DNA from: Brugia malayi
Taxonomy: Eukaryota > Nematoda > Chromadorea > Rhabditida > Onchocercidae
Reading direction: 5' to 3'
Assembly (NCBI RefSeq): GCF_000002995.4
Contig: NW_025062476.1
Coordinates: 1,743,501-1,807,500 of the forward strand
DNA: 64,000 bases
Position numbers and translations under genes: made by a program. Shown piece by piece: positions 52,117-64,000 of the stretch; within the stretch, counting starts at the first letter, position 1; every line of letters starts with the position of its first letter. The notes below the pieces were generated by a model, which saw only the letters and a program-made list of their open reading frames with translations, ran no database searches and was not told where the DNA came from.

Positions 52117-53726
52117 ATTGGACAAATAGTCACCGAACATTAAATTTTGTATTTACCGGTGTTTACCAGCTGCTTAATTTACCCTACGTTTTTTACCATT
52201 GTTTTTTTCTTTTTTTTTTTTTTATTGTTGTTAATTTCGCGAAAAACTGAAATATCATGATATTTTATGTGATCATAAGATGCTGTACAGTGAAATTCAT
52301 TTAATTTTCAAACACGTCTTTCATTTTGATTTCAGGCTGTCAAAATGTATTCTTCCCACTGTTACTATTATCGAGTACTAATAAGGCAATAATGAGAAGT
52401 TTTAGAATATTTATAGTGTAACATTTGCTAACTATTGCTTTTTCTTATGTTATTGTAAGTGTTATAGCTATGTTTAGATAATGAAAGTTTAAATTTTAAA
52501 ACGATTAAAGTTTCTATTAAAAGTTCAAATTGCATTGATTTGTTTGAAATTTATATTGCAGATAGTTTAGAGATGTTACTATCTAATATCTTCTAATAAC
52601 AGTCAGATTAATAATAGTTACCGGTCTGGATAAATTATTTTGACAGTTCAGGTATATGCATTTTAGCGATTCCATACAATTTTTATAAATCATTTGTTGA
52701 ACAATATTAATTGCTTTTCTGTATAAGCTGTCCTTCGCTTATCAATTTCTTATATTGGAGCTTGATAGCGTTGTGATACCAAAGTAAATTTTTTTTTTTC
52801 CTTCTTTGCTCTCAATTTTTTTCTTTTTTTTTTTTTGTGTGTGTGTGTATTATTACGGGTTCTTACAAAATAGATATGGTTTTAATCTCTGTATTTTTGC
52901 CACTACTTTTTGGCTTCCTTTTTTTTTTTTTTTTTTTTTTTTTGTTTTAAAATATTTATACTTCCATTTATTTCTCTAGCATATTGTTTGGTAGTTTAGA
53001 GTTTCAAAAAAAAAAAAAAGAAAAAACGCTTCACTTTGATATATATGGAACAAATTAGCAGAGTTGAAAGTTTAAAAATTAATAAATTTAATGTATATAA
53101 GTTTCTAACAGAATAACTTTAAATATATGAATTTATTATCTTATGAAATTGCATATATATTTACTTAATTTTTCATTTCATAACAAATTCCTATTATCTT
53201 CTATCAATTTCTACTCGTTGTACTTCCTTACTGTAACAAGAATGAAGTTGTGCAAAGAAAATCGTGAATAACTAAATTAATATTAAATAGGACTATTTAA
53301 GTTTTATTTTTGATAAACCAATATTAATTAGTATTTGAGATGAAATTTTAAAAAATTCAAACTAAATCATATCCTTTTGAATTGGATTAGTTTGCATAAT
53401 AAATTTTCGAGAATGACATTTGTCCTATGAATGTTGATTGAGCAGAATTGATGGAATTTGTTTCTACCTGTTTTTTTTTTTTTCCAGGAATTTGAAAAAA
53501 GATGATACATATTTTTGTCTAAATTTAAATATTTTAAGTGATTTATTCTATTTATTGACAAAATAAGCAGAAAAAAATTGCACAAAAATATTAAAATATT
53601 CTATCAAATTTATAGATTAACAAAGAGTAAATATAATAGTAATCTGTATGATATAAGTGAGATCAGTTGGAATTTTAAACAGAAATGTAAAATTGTTTGT
53701 AGTTTAAAAAATTTTTAAATTTATTT
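52117..53726. other. Convergent intergenic region, FLCN / lustrin-type gene
   Basis: Non-coding, with long T and A tracts (e.g. 52920-52943), a short GT repeat near 52836-52848 and no recognisable exon. It should hold the 3' UTRs of both converging genes; I could not choose one polyadenylation signal with confidence. Confidence 0.6.
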
Positions 53727-56700
53727 TCAATCTCGAGTATATTTATTAGTTTTGTTATTGCTGCAACATACTCGTAAATGCTTCATGGTTGATTGTTGAC
53801 AGGTAAAACCTTCGAGACAATCATCATTGTACATTGTATTGTTATCGATATTCGTGAAACAGCTATAAATTTAAGTATTAAATAATTTTGCATTAATAAA
53901 TATCATTAACTCTTCATATTTTAATTTAATTCATATAGCATTTCTCGATTTTATCTGATTGAAAAAAAAGAAGTTTGAAAATTCATAATTTTTACTTTTT
54001 ACGATATATTTGAAATTGTTTCTTTTCGACTTTTTGAGTTTTTTTTTTTTCTTCTTTTCTTAATTAATAAATTTATAATCGTTCCTTTTTCACTATCACT
54101 TAAGATAATCTAACAATAAATATAAGTGCTACTGCAAGTTAATATTTTCCAGTAAAAAAAGCACTTAAAAATTTAAAAAAACTTTGAAATATATGATGAG
54201 TCACAAAAAATTTTCATAAAAATGGTATAATTTCTAATTTAAGTATATGTTAGATTTAATCATCATTGTTAGCTAAGCTTTATAAAGAGAAACTTTAATA
54301 ATTTAAAAATAATGAATGTATATTTTAAGATTAATTTCTACTCAAAACATACCGTTTAGCCTGATTGGTAGCCGAATCTAATTGCGCTTTTTTTCCTTTT
54401 GGACAAAAACCTATTGGTGAACAACAAATAAATCTGCCATTAAGTAATGATGACTGCTTACATAAGTAACCTTTTGGACATATGAAATTGTTATTGCCAC
54501 AATAGAAAAATCCATCATCAGTAAATTTTCGATATGGAATTCTGTAATGTAAACAAAAAAATTGATAATTAGTATATAGGTTTAATATTTGAATATATTC
54601 TATTTTAGATGGGAAATGTATAAAAGTTAAAATTAAAATAATTGAAAGAGAAATATACCGGTTATCAGGACAAATTTGCATTAATTTTTTCTTTTCCTTA
54701 CAACATGTAAAATCATTTGTTGTAGTAAAATTGGAACATTCATAATTATCAGGACAAATTGCTGTTGATGAACATGAAACCGGAATAGCATCATTCAGGA
54801 ATGTTTCACGATCTAAGCAACGTGTCACTTCTTGAATAGCTTTTGGACAGCAAATATGTATTCCTATAATAAGTATTGTTTATATTTTATATTTTCAAAT
54901 TAAAATGTTAAATTAATGAGGAAAATATGAAATATAATATTAATAGAAACATTTTATTAATTTCATTTAATTGAACTTTGCTCAGTTTTAAAAGAGAAAT
55001 AGTTGTAAAATATTTGAAAATAATAATTATTTATATACTACCATTCATATTGTCAACTTCTTCACATTCCTCATTTAATTGACAATCTGTTAAATGTTTA
55101 CAATATTTGACGGAATTTGGCGTAATACCGGACGAGCAATGTGATTCAGCAAAGCAACAATACATTTTTGTATTCGTAAATGATGGTTGACAGACAAAAT
55201 GCTGAAAATTATGCATTATTTTTTAATTTACTACAATGGATTCATCGAATTTTTTAAATGAACATTTTACATTTTAAATGTAAATTTAAAAATTTTTGAG
55301 ATTGCAGAATAGCTTGGTTCTATTTTCATCTTTTTTTCTCTTATACGCTACTAATTTTTCAAAAATTAAAATAATAAAATTTTTTATAAATTAAAAAATG
55401 CAAAGCTTTTTCTTTTTGTATTCGTTGCTTACTTATGTATTATTGCATCTAGAATACTTATTAATTGTAAATTTAATTAAAGTATTTGAATTTTAAAATT
55501 TAAGTAAACTAAATCATTTGAATAATATTTTACTTCTAAAACTTCAAAGCGTTAAAATGAATGAGTCTAAACTAAAGTTTGAAATATTTCAAATATTATG
55601 ACACTTTTTCAAAAAAAAAAAAAAAAAAACTTTGATATTACTTCAGGACAATTATCTTCTATATCCTCTGAGCATTCCAGCGGTTTTCCATCTTTGTAAT
55701 ATGCAAATCCATTTGTACCACAAACTGCTTCTACTGAATTAACTTTTATTGCCAATGATCTAAAAATGATCTTTTAAAATGATGATCAAATAAAAATCAA
55801 TAATGTCACACTAAAATTTCTCCTTGGCAAATACAATTATTAAGCAAATGATAATTGATAATCATTTTTGCAATGACATCGTTAACAAATGTAATTTATG
55901 TCTTTTTATATATATTTTTTTTTTAAATGATAAGGTTTTTAAATATCTTAAATAAATGATAAATTTACTATTGATGAATCCAACTTAAACATATCCAACA
56001 TACTCTTAAATTCTATCTTTCTAATTAACCTGAAATTTTGTTTAAAAAAAAAACGAAAACAAAGAAAAATTGCAAAAGTATTTGCAGATTAATACGAAAA
56101 TGTTAAAACTTTTAAATAATTAAATAAAAAGGGAATAATAAAAGCAGCATCACAATATTTGTAATTTCTTACCTGAAATGATTATTTACATTTGTTACCA
56201 TCAATTGACAACAAACATTTAAATTAGGTCTATTTGATTTGGAACAAATATAGCCTTTAGGACATTCATTAGAATGTCCCAATGTTGAACAAAAATGAAT
56301 GTAATGATAAGAGATAAGAGCAGGAACTGATAAATCATGTTGACATCTTATATCACTGACAGATGATAATGGAATAATCGTTTGTTTATTTTCAGTGTGA
56401 ATATTATTACCACAACAAATGTAAAAATTTGCCTAAATCATAAAATAATTCATTACAAAAAAAAAAAAAAAATGACTATATGCAATTCAAAAATATAATT
56501 TAAAAATTAAATTTATTTGCAGAGAATTTGCTAATTTCATTATTGTTTTTTTTTTTTTTTTTTATGTTTATTCTTTAACATTTTTTTCCTTTTAACATAA
56601 ATAATTTTTTTTTAAAAAATGAAATGAAAATATTAGTAATTATTTATCATATAAAATTTAAGCTTAATGAAATGATTACATTAATACAACATAGCATAGC

Positions 56701-58206
56701 TTATGATTATTAATAAAAGCTTTAATAAAATATCATTAGATAAATTTAAATTTTATACGATTAATATGTACATTTAGGAAAAAAAAAGTACTACTGCTGA
56801 TTACAAAAAAAAAAAAAAAAATTGTAATAAATACATTCAAAGTTTATTTATATACTTTGTTTATTTTCCTAAATATAAACATTCAAATTTTTAAAAAACT
56901 TTTTTTTTTTCCTAAACATCCAAAATTTTTCATTTTCAAACATTCAAAAAATTTCCTAAACATTCAAATTTTAAAATAAACTTTTTTTAAAAATCAGGGT
57001 GGTAATTTAACATGAATAACCCAACGGGCAAATATGATTATTTGTATTAGTGCATAAACTTTGATCGATTACTTACAAATACATTAGTACTTATTTACAA
57101 GTAATATATTAGTACCACTTACAAAGTTTATTGATATACCCTAATTTATTTTTTAAACATTCAAATTTTAAAACAAACCAGCGTGGTAACTTGACATGAA
57201 TAACCCAACGGGCAAATATGTTTATTTTTAATACTACATAAACGTGGTCGATTATTTACAAGTAATATATTGGTACCGCTTGCACATCGTATACCACTTC
57301 CAAAACGACAACAAATATAGATACCGTGATATGTGGAATGTGTACACGAATAACCAAAAGGACAACTAAAATTTTAATCAATTTTTTTTTTTTTTTTGAT
57401 TTATTTACAGTAGTATTTTTTGATTTATTTACAGTAGTATTTATTAATTCACTTACAGTAATATTTCTTGATTTATTTACAGTAATATTTCTTGATTTAT
57501 CTACAGTAGTATTTCTTGATTCATTTACAGTAATATTTCTTGATTTATTTACAGTAATATATCTTGATTTATTTACAATAATATATCTTGATTTATTTAC
57601 AGTGTATTTTTTTGATTTACTTTCAAGTGATTTATTACAATAATACTTTTTAATCTATTTACAGTAATATTTTTAATCTATTTATAGTAATATTTTTAAT
57701 TTATTTACAGTAATATTTTTGATTTACTTGCAGTAATTTGTTTTTTGATTTATTTACAATAATGTATTTACAAGTATATAATTATATTCATTTTCTTCTT
57801 TGTAGTATGAAAATTTTTAAATTTGTTTTCAATTTATATTATTTTCCTAGCTTAATTTATCCTATATTATTTTGTTTAAATACACTTCCATTATATTGTC
57901 TTTTTTCAATTTAAAAATCTTTTTTTTTTCAATTTTTTCAATTTATTTCTCTTTTTTTTTACTTATTTACTAAGCTAAACATTTTCCAATGTTCTTTTTG
58001 ATATTTGTTCCTAAAATTCAAAATTAAAAGAAAAGGACAATTTTTTTTATAAAAAAAAAATTACCTTGTATCAGTGATACCATTGCAAAATTGCTTATCA
58101 CCTGTTTGATAATCTTCATATGGATGCCAAAAAGTTGGACATTCTGGTTTTATTGTTTTTGTTGAAATTGATGCTGTTATTACTTTTGTTGTTATTGTTG
58201 TAGCAG

Positions 58207-58250
<44 letters not shown>

Positions 58251-59162
58251 ACAGTTATAGTTCTCGTGGCTGTTTTCATTTTCTTTTTTTTTGTCGAAAT
58301 TGATAGAGTACTTTTAAAGTTTGTAATTTTACTTGTTGTTGTTGATTTTAAACAACACACTGATATATTTGGATGATTCGATTTTGCACATTCATAATTT
58401 ACAGGACAATTAGTTGGATATAAAAAAGGATTGCATGCATAAGTTTGACCTGAAAATTTGACAAAAAAAAAAAAAAAAAATTGGTGAAAAATTAAAAAGT
58501 CAATTAAGAATTATGTAATAAACAATTAAATTTTACAAAATTAACATATATATTTGTGAATTAACAAATGAATGAAATAGTTTGAACATTTAAAATTTTT
58601 TTAATTTCATTTCATCCTTTTTCTTTTGCAATAAATAATTTTATACCTTCAATTTGATAGAACGTTTCTCTTCCATCTTCACAAAGAGCCATCTTAGTGG
58701 GATGTCCACAACATATCCAGGTAGATAATTCACGTGACACTTGACATGTATAACCATTCTGAATTAAATAAAATTAAATAAAACCTATTTTCAAATCTTT
58801 TTTTTTTTTTTTTTAGATTCATTTATTCTACAGTACGTCAACTAAATAGATCTTTAGAAACTGAATCACTGATAATCTAATTAATAGATAAATCAAATAT
58901 TGACAATTTAAATTTATATTCTTAAATTCTCAGTTCATCTTCAGATTGTTTACAACTGATAAAGCACTTGTATTTCATTCAATCCTTATCATTTTTATCT
59001 AATTAAAAGCACTTAAGTTACTCTTTCGAAACATCTTTTGTTTTTTCTTTTTTTCTTTTTTTTTATTAAAATTTATAAAATTTAAAAGGCCAAAAAAAAA
59101 AAAGAAATATTTCTAGAATAATGAATTAATAAAATTTTTAAAAAATTTCTCTCAGAAAGGTT

Positions 59163-59195
<33 letters not shown>

Positions 59196-62100
59196 GCACA
59201 AACCTGACTACATGAAGCACCTGCTCCGACACAAACTTCCACCTGTCCGTTTGCAAATTCGAAAGCAACCTGATCATCCGGACATATTCTGTTTGATGAT
59301 AAATTGTAGCAACATAAGTATACGTCAGTACTGTTTACGGATTTCACGCAAACAGCATTAGTGGGACATGTTAATGGATTATTTGGTGAGCAATAAATCT
59401 AAATTATCGCAAAATTTGCAATTAAATGAATAGTTCCTTTTTTTTTTTTTTTTTGATAAGTTTTAGAGCTTAAAATCATTTTTAAAAATTATAACATCAA
59501 ATTTTCATATGTTTATCTTACATGAATTATTTATTAATTTTATTTTTCCTTAATTAAACTATGAAATGTTATTGTTATCTATCAATGACTAAATATTAAT
59601 CCAAAAAAAAAAGAAAAAAAAGTAAACACTGAACCAAAATAAATAATTTGAAGAATAATTTGAGAATTGCTTGAGTTTTCTTTTTTTTTTTTGAATTAGA
59701 TTATTCTCATTAAACTGTTTCTTATTTATCAAACAATCATTTTATTTCTTTGTTTATATTTGTATTTGATTAAATCATTTGCACTATATTATGGACAATA
59801 ATTGATATCAAACTTTTTCTGACTATGGGATATTTTGATAATGATAATGTCACATATTTGATCTTTAATTTAATAAAGTAAAAATAATTTTCAATTTTGA
59901 GTAATATAATTAAATTCGATACTTTTTCATCATTTTCATTTAAAGCTGGCATAAAATTAGATGGACATTGAGTGATTATAGATGATGATAATGATGATGA
60001 TAATGATAATGATAAGAAATTACGGCAGCATACGTAAATATCAAATTCATTGATAACTACTTTATTGCAAGTGTGATTTGTTAGGCATAACGTTGACGTT
60101 GATTGCGTTAGAAAACAATAATAAGGTGTAGTACTATCACGCTAGAAAAATACGTCATTATACGTAATTACAAAGTTGCATTTAAAAAAAAAAACTAACA
60201 CTTGAATTTTTATGTTCGAACTTTTCCTTCAAATCAATTTTATAAATTATAACATATTGATGAACAAAATGTTTTTTAAAAAAATATCTAAAATTAATTT
60301 TGGAAAAATTAATTAAATAAAGCAATAATTTATTATTTTTATTAGAAATTAATAATTTATTACTAACCATTAAAAGTTTTTGCTGTTCTGGAAAAATTGA
60401 TTGTATTGCTTGTAGAATAGTTTGAATGGAACAGCATAAATATTGATTTCGATTATCGGTAGCTTGCAAACAAATGTAACTAAAGTTTCAATTTTGATAT
60501 ATTTTATTCCGGTGATAAAAGTATTTTGCAATTATCAGTTTACATTAACTTCTTATCATGTATAATTTCCGGAATTCCTACATATTTTAGTATTTTTTCC
60601 GTTTCTTGCTTTTGTTATCTTGTTGCTATGATGCAATATTGAAGTTTCAGAATTATTAATTAAATTTAATTATTTTTCGATTAATTGAATTTAATTTCAT
60701 GTTGAAATTATTTTATTAGTTTAATATGATCTAAAATAATGGTAGTTAAATGTGCTTTTATTTATTTCAATTTCGAAAATAGTGGAATATTCTTTTTTTT
60801 TATTTTTTATAAATGATTAAATTAAAATAGAATGAAAAAATGTTGATGCACTAATGCACCCTTTAGAACAATCATCTGATCGATTTCCGTTTTGATTGCA
60901 TCGTAAAAAACTGTTGCTTATACCGGATTGTGCTAGTTGATAATCCGGTTTGCTAGTTATTGTTTGTGTAACTTTCTGATTTTCATAGCAACATATGTGA
61001 ACATTTAACGAATTAGCAGCTGTTCTACATGTGGCACTGCAAATATGGCAATTTTATTTTAATTATTTAACTTATGCAAATAATTGCAAATAAAATTATA
61101 AAATAGGTAATTACAAATAAAAATTATAAATTTGATTAATAATTATAGAATATATTTTGTAATTTTGAAGTACGTAATACTAAAAGTATACATTTGTATA
61201 ATATAAAATTACTTATTTATGATGGGAAAAATTTACCCAGCTGGGCAAACATAAGTTTGACCAGGTTTAGTGCAATACATATTATTATTGCCAGATATTG
61301 CTGGTATTTGTTTAGAAGATGGACAATTGTACGGTAATCTATTTCTTATTAATGAACAGCAAAGCATAACACCTGGACGAATACTTGCTTCACATGAATA
61401 GCTATTAAAAAAATAAAATAAATAAATTTAAATAAGTTAAAAACAAAATAAAATGACTAAATTTTAAATTATTAAAAATTAAACTAACTTTATTTTTTTC
61501 TTTTTTTTTTTTTTCATTTTTCTTCTTATTATATTTATTAATTTCATTCGGTTTTACTCTTTTACGCTTAATATTTCAATGAAATGAAATATTAATTAAT
61601 AAATTTTCCAAATTGTAACAAAAAATAAATTTCAAATTTAGATATAGTGCTGAAGAAGAATGATACTAGAATACGAATAACAATAATCCATTTATATATA
61701 TTTTTTAATTGTTAATTATATATCTTTCTTCTTCCTTTCTTTTATTAGAATCAATAAAAAAGAAACTATTTCTAAAAGTTGCAATAAAATAAAAGAGCGA
61801 AAAAAAATTTTATTTGAAATAAAGTGTAAGGTGTAAATTTAAATAAATCAATTTGAGAAAAAAGAAAACAAAATATTGTTTACAAAGTAATTTTATGCTT
61901 ATTTGAATTGATTTACTTAAATTTATGTTTTATTGAATTAGAAAAAAAGCATATAGAAAAATATAAATATAAATTAAAAAAATAATTAAATTTTATTATA
62001 TAATGAGAGAAAAAATGATTAACAATAATTTTTAAAAAAAAAGTTTTACCCAATGGAACAAATTGGATTTTGCAATGTACATTTTCGCGCAATTCCAATT

Positions 62101-63359
62101 GGTAACATTTCAACAGAACGATTTCCATCGGCACATAATAAGGGTAATAAGTAATGTTTATCTATAATATTGGATTAATTTTATTAATTATTAGTTAGAA
62201 GTTTGATTTTCCAAAAAAAAAAAAAAAAAAAAAAAAGAACATTATTAATTAAATAAATTATTTTATCAAAATTAATTGATGTCAACAAAATTAACAAAAT
62301 TGCACAATTACTTTTATTGTTTAACTTAATTTGCTGAGTACAATTAAGCAACTTTATTCACTGAGATTCATTTTATAATGTTTGTAAGATTGGACAAAAT
62401 TATTTTTTTGTATTTTTTTTTAAATATTTTAAAAGCTTAGAAACTATTATATGTAAAATAATTATAGCTAAAACAATTTCAAAAATCAACTTGCAAAAAA
62501 GGAAAAATAACAAAATTTCAAATTCAAATTATACTAAATGATTTAAATTATAATTCCTACTCACTCAAAATATTCAGCTATAACTTTGATAGAAATATTT
62601 AATGTCCATATTATTAGAAGTATATCCAATGAAAAGCTATGAACAATGGAAAAATTTCTTTTTTTTTTTTTTTTTTTTAATTTAGATATTAAAAAAATTT
62701 TTTCACAAATTGTTGGAAAAATGTTTAATTTTTGAGAAGAAAAATAAATGCTTTTAAATTTATTAAAATTAGTTTTGATAAAAGAATTACCATTGAATTT
62801 TTCCTCACATTTATTACTTTTTTTTTTTTATAGAAGAAGTCATTTTACTTTAAAAAAAAAAAGTAAATATACCATCCAATTGACTATGAAGTATATGTTG
62901 AAAATATGGATAATTGTTGAGTGGACACGTTAAGTTATTGTCAAAGGTACTTTTGAAAATTGGCCATTGATAATTCTAAATGTTGACAAAGCTATTATTC
63001 AATTTGTAAACTACTAAAATTTATAACAATTTTCAATTTTTAAAATCTTAAAACTAATTGGAATAAAATAACTAAAGTAAACGAAATGAATTATTGCACA
63101 GCAAACATTACAAATAATAACTTTATAACTTAACAAAAAAAAAAAAAAAAAAAAAAAGTCAAAAAAGGAAGTAATACAATTACCAAATAATTATTACTCC
63201 TTTTTGCAATAATTGATTGTTCATAAGAATTGAATTGAACTGTTGACATGGATTGATTACAACAAAGAAATTGTAAAATTGTAGTAGATGATGATATTGA
63301 TGGTAAGCAAACACTATATGATGGACAATAACCAGGTGGTATACATGCCAATAATTGTC
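53727..63359 (-). CDS. Lustrin-type cysteine-rich modular extracellular protein, 5' end not found
   Basis: Seventeen exons in coding order: 63359-63184, 62975-62873, 62161-62050, 61401-61237, 61036-60860, 60479-60368, 60141-59923, 59398-59204, 58758-58647, 58449-58065, 57365-57179, 56432-56173, 55759-55642, 55201-55042, 54863-54659, 54541-54353, 53862-53727. All phases agree, and about 1,000 residues are in view. The protein is a chain of roughly sixteen short modules of the form C-P-x-G-Y-x-C ... x-C-C (e.g. CPKGYLCKQSSLLNGRFICC, CPFGYSCTHSTYHGIYICC), the pattern of the Lustrin_cystein family in nematode secreted and cuticle-associated proteins. No Kunitz domain is visible in this part. Exon 58449-58065 carries a threonine-rich, mucin-like spacer (about 15 consecutive Thr). 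Stop TGA is at 53727-53729. The first exon listed begins in phase 1 after a modest acceptor (TATTTCGAG), so upstream exons, including any signal peptide, lie beyond 63359 and probably beyond 64000. Extracellular or cuticle function is inferred from the module type. Confidence 0.85.
56995..57120 (-). pseudogene. Dead copy of a lustrin-module exon
   Basis: This stretch closely copies the 3' half of exon 57365-57179, sharing the segment for CPLGYSC and its surroundings. In the copy the glutamine codon after GYSC is TAA (57007-57009), the following CTG is no longer followed by a GT donor, and the upstream part has lost its frame. It lies in the intron after the intact exon, so it is best read as a tandemly duplicated exon fragment that decayed. 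Confidence 0.8.
57395..57770. repeat. 24-bp diverged minisatellite with TTTACAG
   Basis: Around 14 imperfect units of about 24 bp (TTGATTTATTTACAGTAATA type), in the intron between lustrin-gene exons 58449-58065 and 57365-57179. Each unit resembles a splice acceptor on the plus strand, but the gene is on the minus strand. A plus-strand reading frame that stays open here is only the translated repeat. Confidence 0.92.
58202..58252 (-). repeat. In-frame ACA trinucleotide repeat coding poly-Thr
   Basis: (GTT)n on the plus strand, read as ACA threonine codons inside exon 58449-58065, giving a threonine run between two cysteine modules. It is nearly pure at the DNA level, so its length is probably variable between individuals. 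Confidence 0.9.
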
Positions 63360-64000
63360 CTCGAAATATAGAAAATTTAAAATTTTCATAATGCTTTATA
63401 AGTATTCAAATATTTTCTCAAATATTACTTATTAAAAATTCAAAAATGTGATATTATTAAAGATATTTATTAGTTGTAATAAATTAATATTTGAAAAGCT
63501 TTAAATTAGTATGTTTTTTTTTTTTTTTTTATAAAACTATGTACTATAGCATTTAATATATTAAACTTAATTTGTAATTAAATAAATGAGTAGATAAAGT
63601 TTTTTTTTTTTCGAGAAAATTGAGCCTTAAATTTATCATTTTAATTTACAATAGCTAGAATTGAAAATTTAAAATGAATAGAATTGAAAAATTGTCATTG
63701 TAATTTTGTGTCAAATTAACACGGTATTAATTAAGTATTAAAATGGATAAGTTCAAATGAAACTAAATAAGCATTGTTAGGATAAAATATGAAATTATTA
63801 TAGCAAACGGAGTAAGCATTGCAGTGTAAGTGAAAATTTATCAAAATTAGCAAATTTAAATTTAAATTAAAACGAATATTTGGAAGGATTAGTAACAGAA
63901 GCAATACCTAAAAATTTTTTCGTTTTTGTGGAAAATTTATATTGAAATAATTGAGTAACTATATCATAAATTAAAAATATAATTTGAATAATAATATTGT
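63360..64000. other. Right edge, no recognisable exon
   Basis: A/T-rich sequence with long T tracts. No cysteine-module exon or other coding segment could be recognised on either strand. It is most simply intron of the lustrin-type gene. Confidence 0.55.

Noticed and set aside
57326..57643. Plus-strand open frame with repeated FLDLFTVI units
   Set aside because: It is the translated 24-bp minisatellite plus the reverse of a real lustrin exon.

Overview
The window is about 75% A+T eukaryotic DNA. It holds small, intron-rich protein-coding genes (11 to 23 coding exons, GT-AG introns), very many poly(A)/poly(T) tracts, and several genes whose ATG lies just downstream of an unpaired TTTTCAG-like acceptor, which suits spliced-leader trans-splicing. 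Together with a multi-module lustrin-type cysteine-rich gene, this points to a nematode, most likely a filarial (spirurid, clade III) worm. The species cannot be fixed from the sequence alone. I see no CRISPR array, rRNA, tRNA, operon, intact transposon or integrated virus.

Layout. (1) 333-13297, minus: biotin-protein ligase (holocarboxylase synthetase) with a very long N-terminal extension; the C-terminal end runs off the left edge. (2) 13298-17997: gene-poor A/T-rich spacer with one doubtful exon. (3) 17998-25686, minus: complete WDR3/UTP12 in 23 exons, 928 residues. (4) 25687-27312: divergent spacer. (5) 27313-33240, plus: complete 13-exon gene with two BTB-like modules, 568 residues; one intron carries a 60-bp minisatellite and another a tandem duplication of exon ends plus intron. 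(6) 34148-40101, minus: unrecognised disordered protein with a basic RS/K-rich N-terminus and a long Pro/Gln/Glu/Ser tandem-repeat region that contains a frameshift. (7) 41433-45843, plus: complete eIF3d, 583 residues. (8) 47342-52116, plus: complete folliculin, 604 residues. (9) 53727-63359, minus: 17 exons of a lustrin-type cysteine-rich extracellular protein, whose 5' end is not found in the window.

The recognised genes are housekeeping or growth-control functions: biotin loading of carboxylases, small-subunit processome assembly, translation initiation, and nutrient signalling to TORC1. They do not form one pathway or operon. The two genes without an obvious function, the repeat protein and the lustrin-type protein, hold most of the unusual structure: nested coding repeats with a frame break, exon-by-module duplication with a dead exon, and minisatellites inside introns. 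I did not find convincing evidence of a new multi-gene system. Exon coordinates were worked out by hand from splice sites and checked by reading-frame phase; they are predictions, not transcript-supported models.
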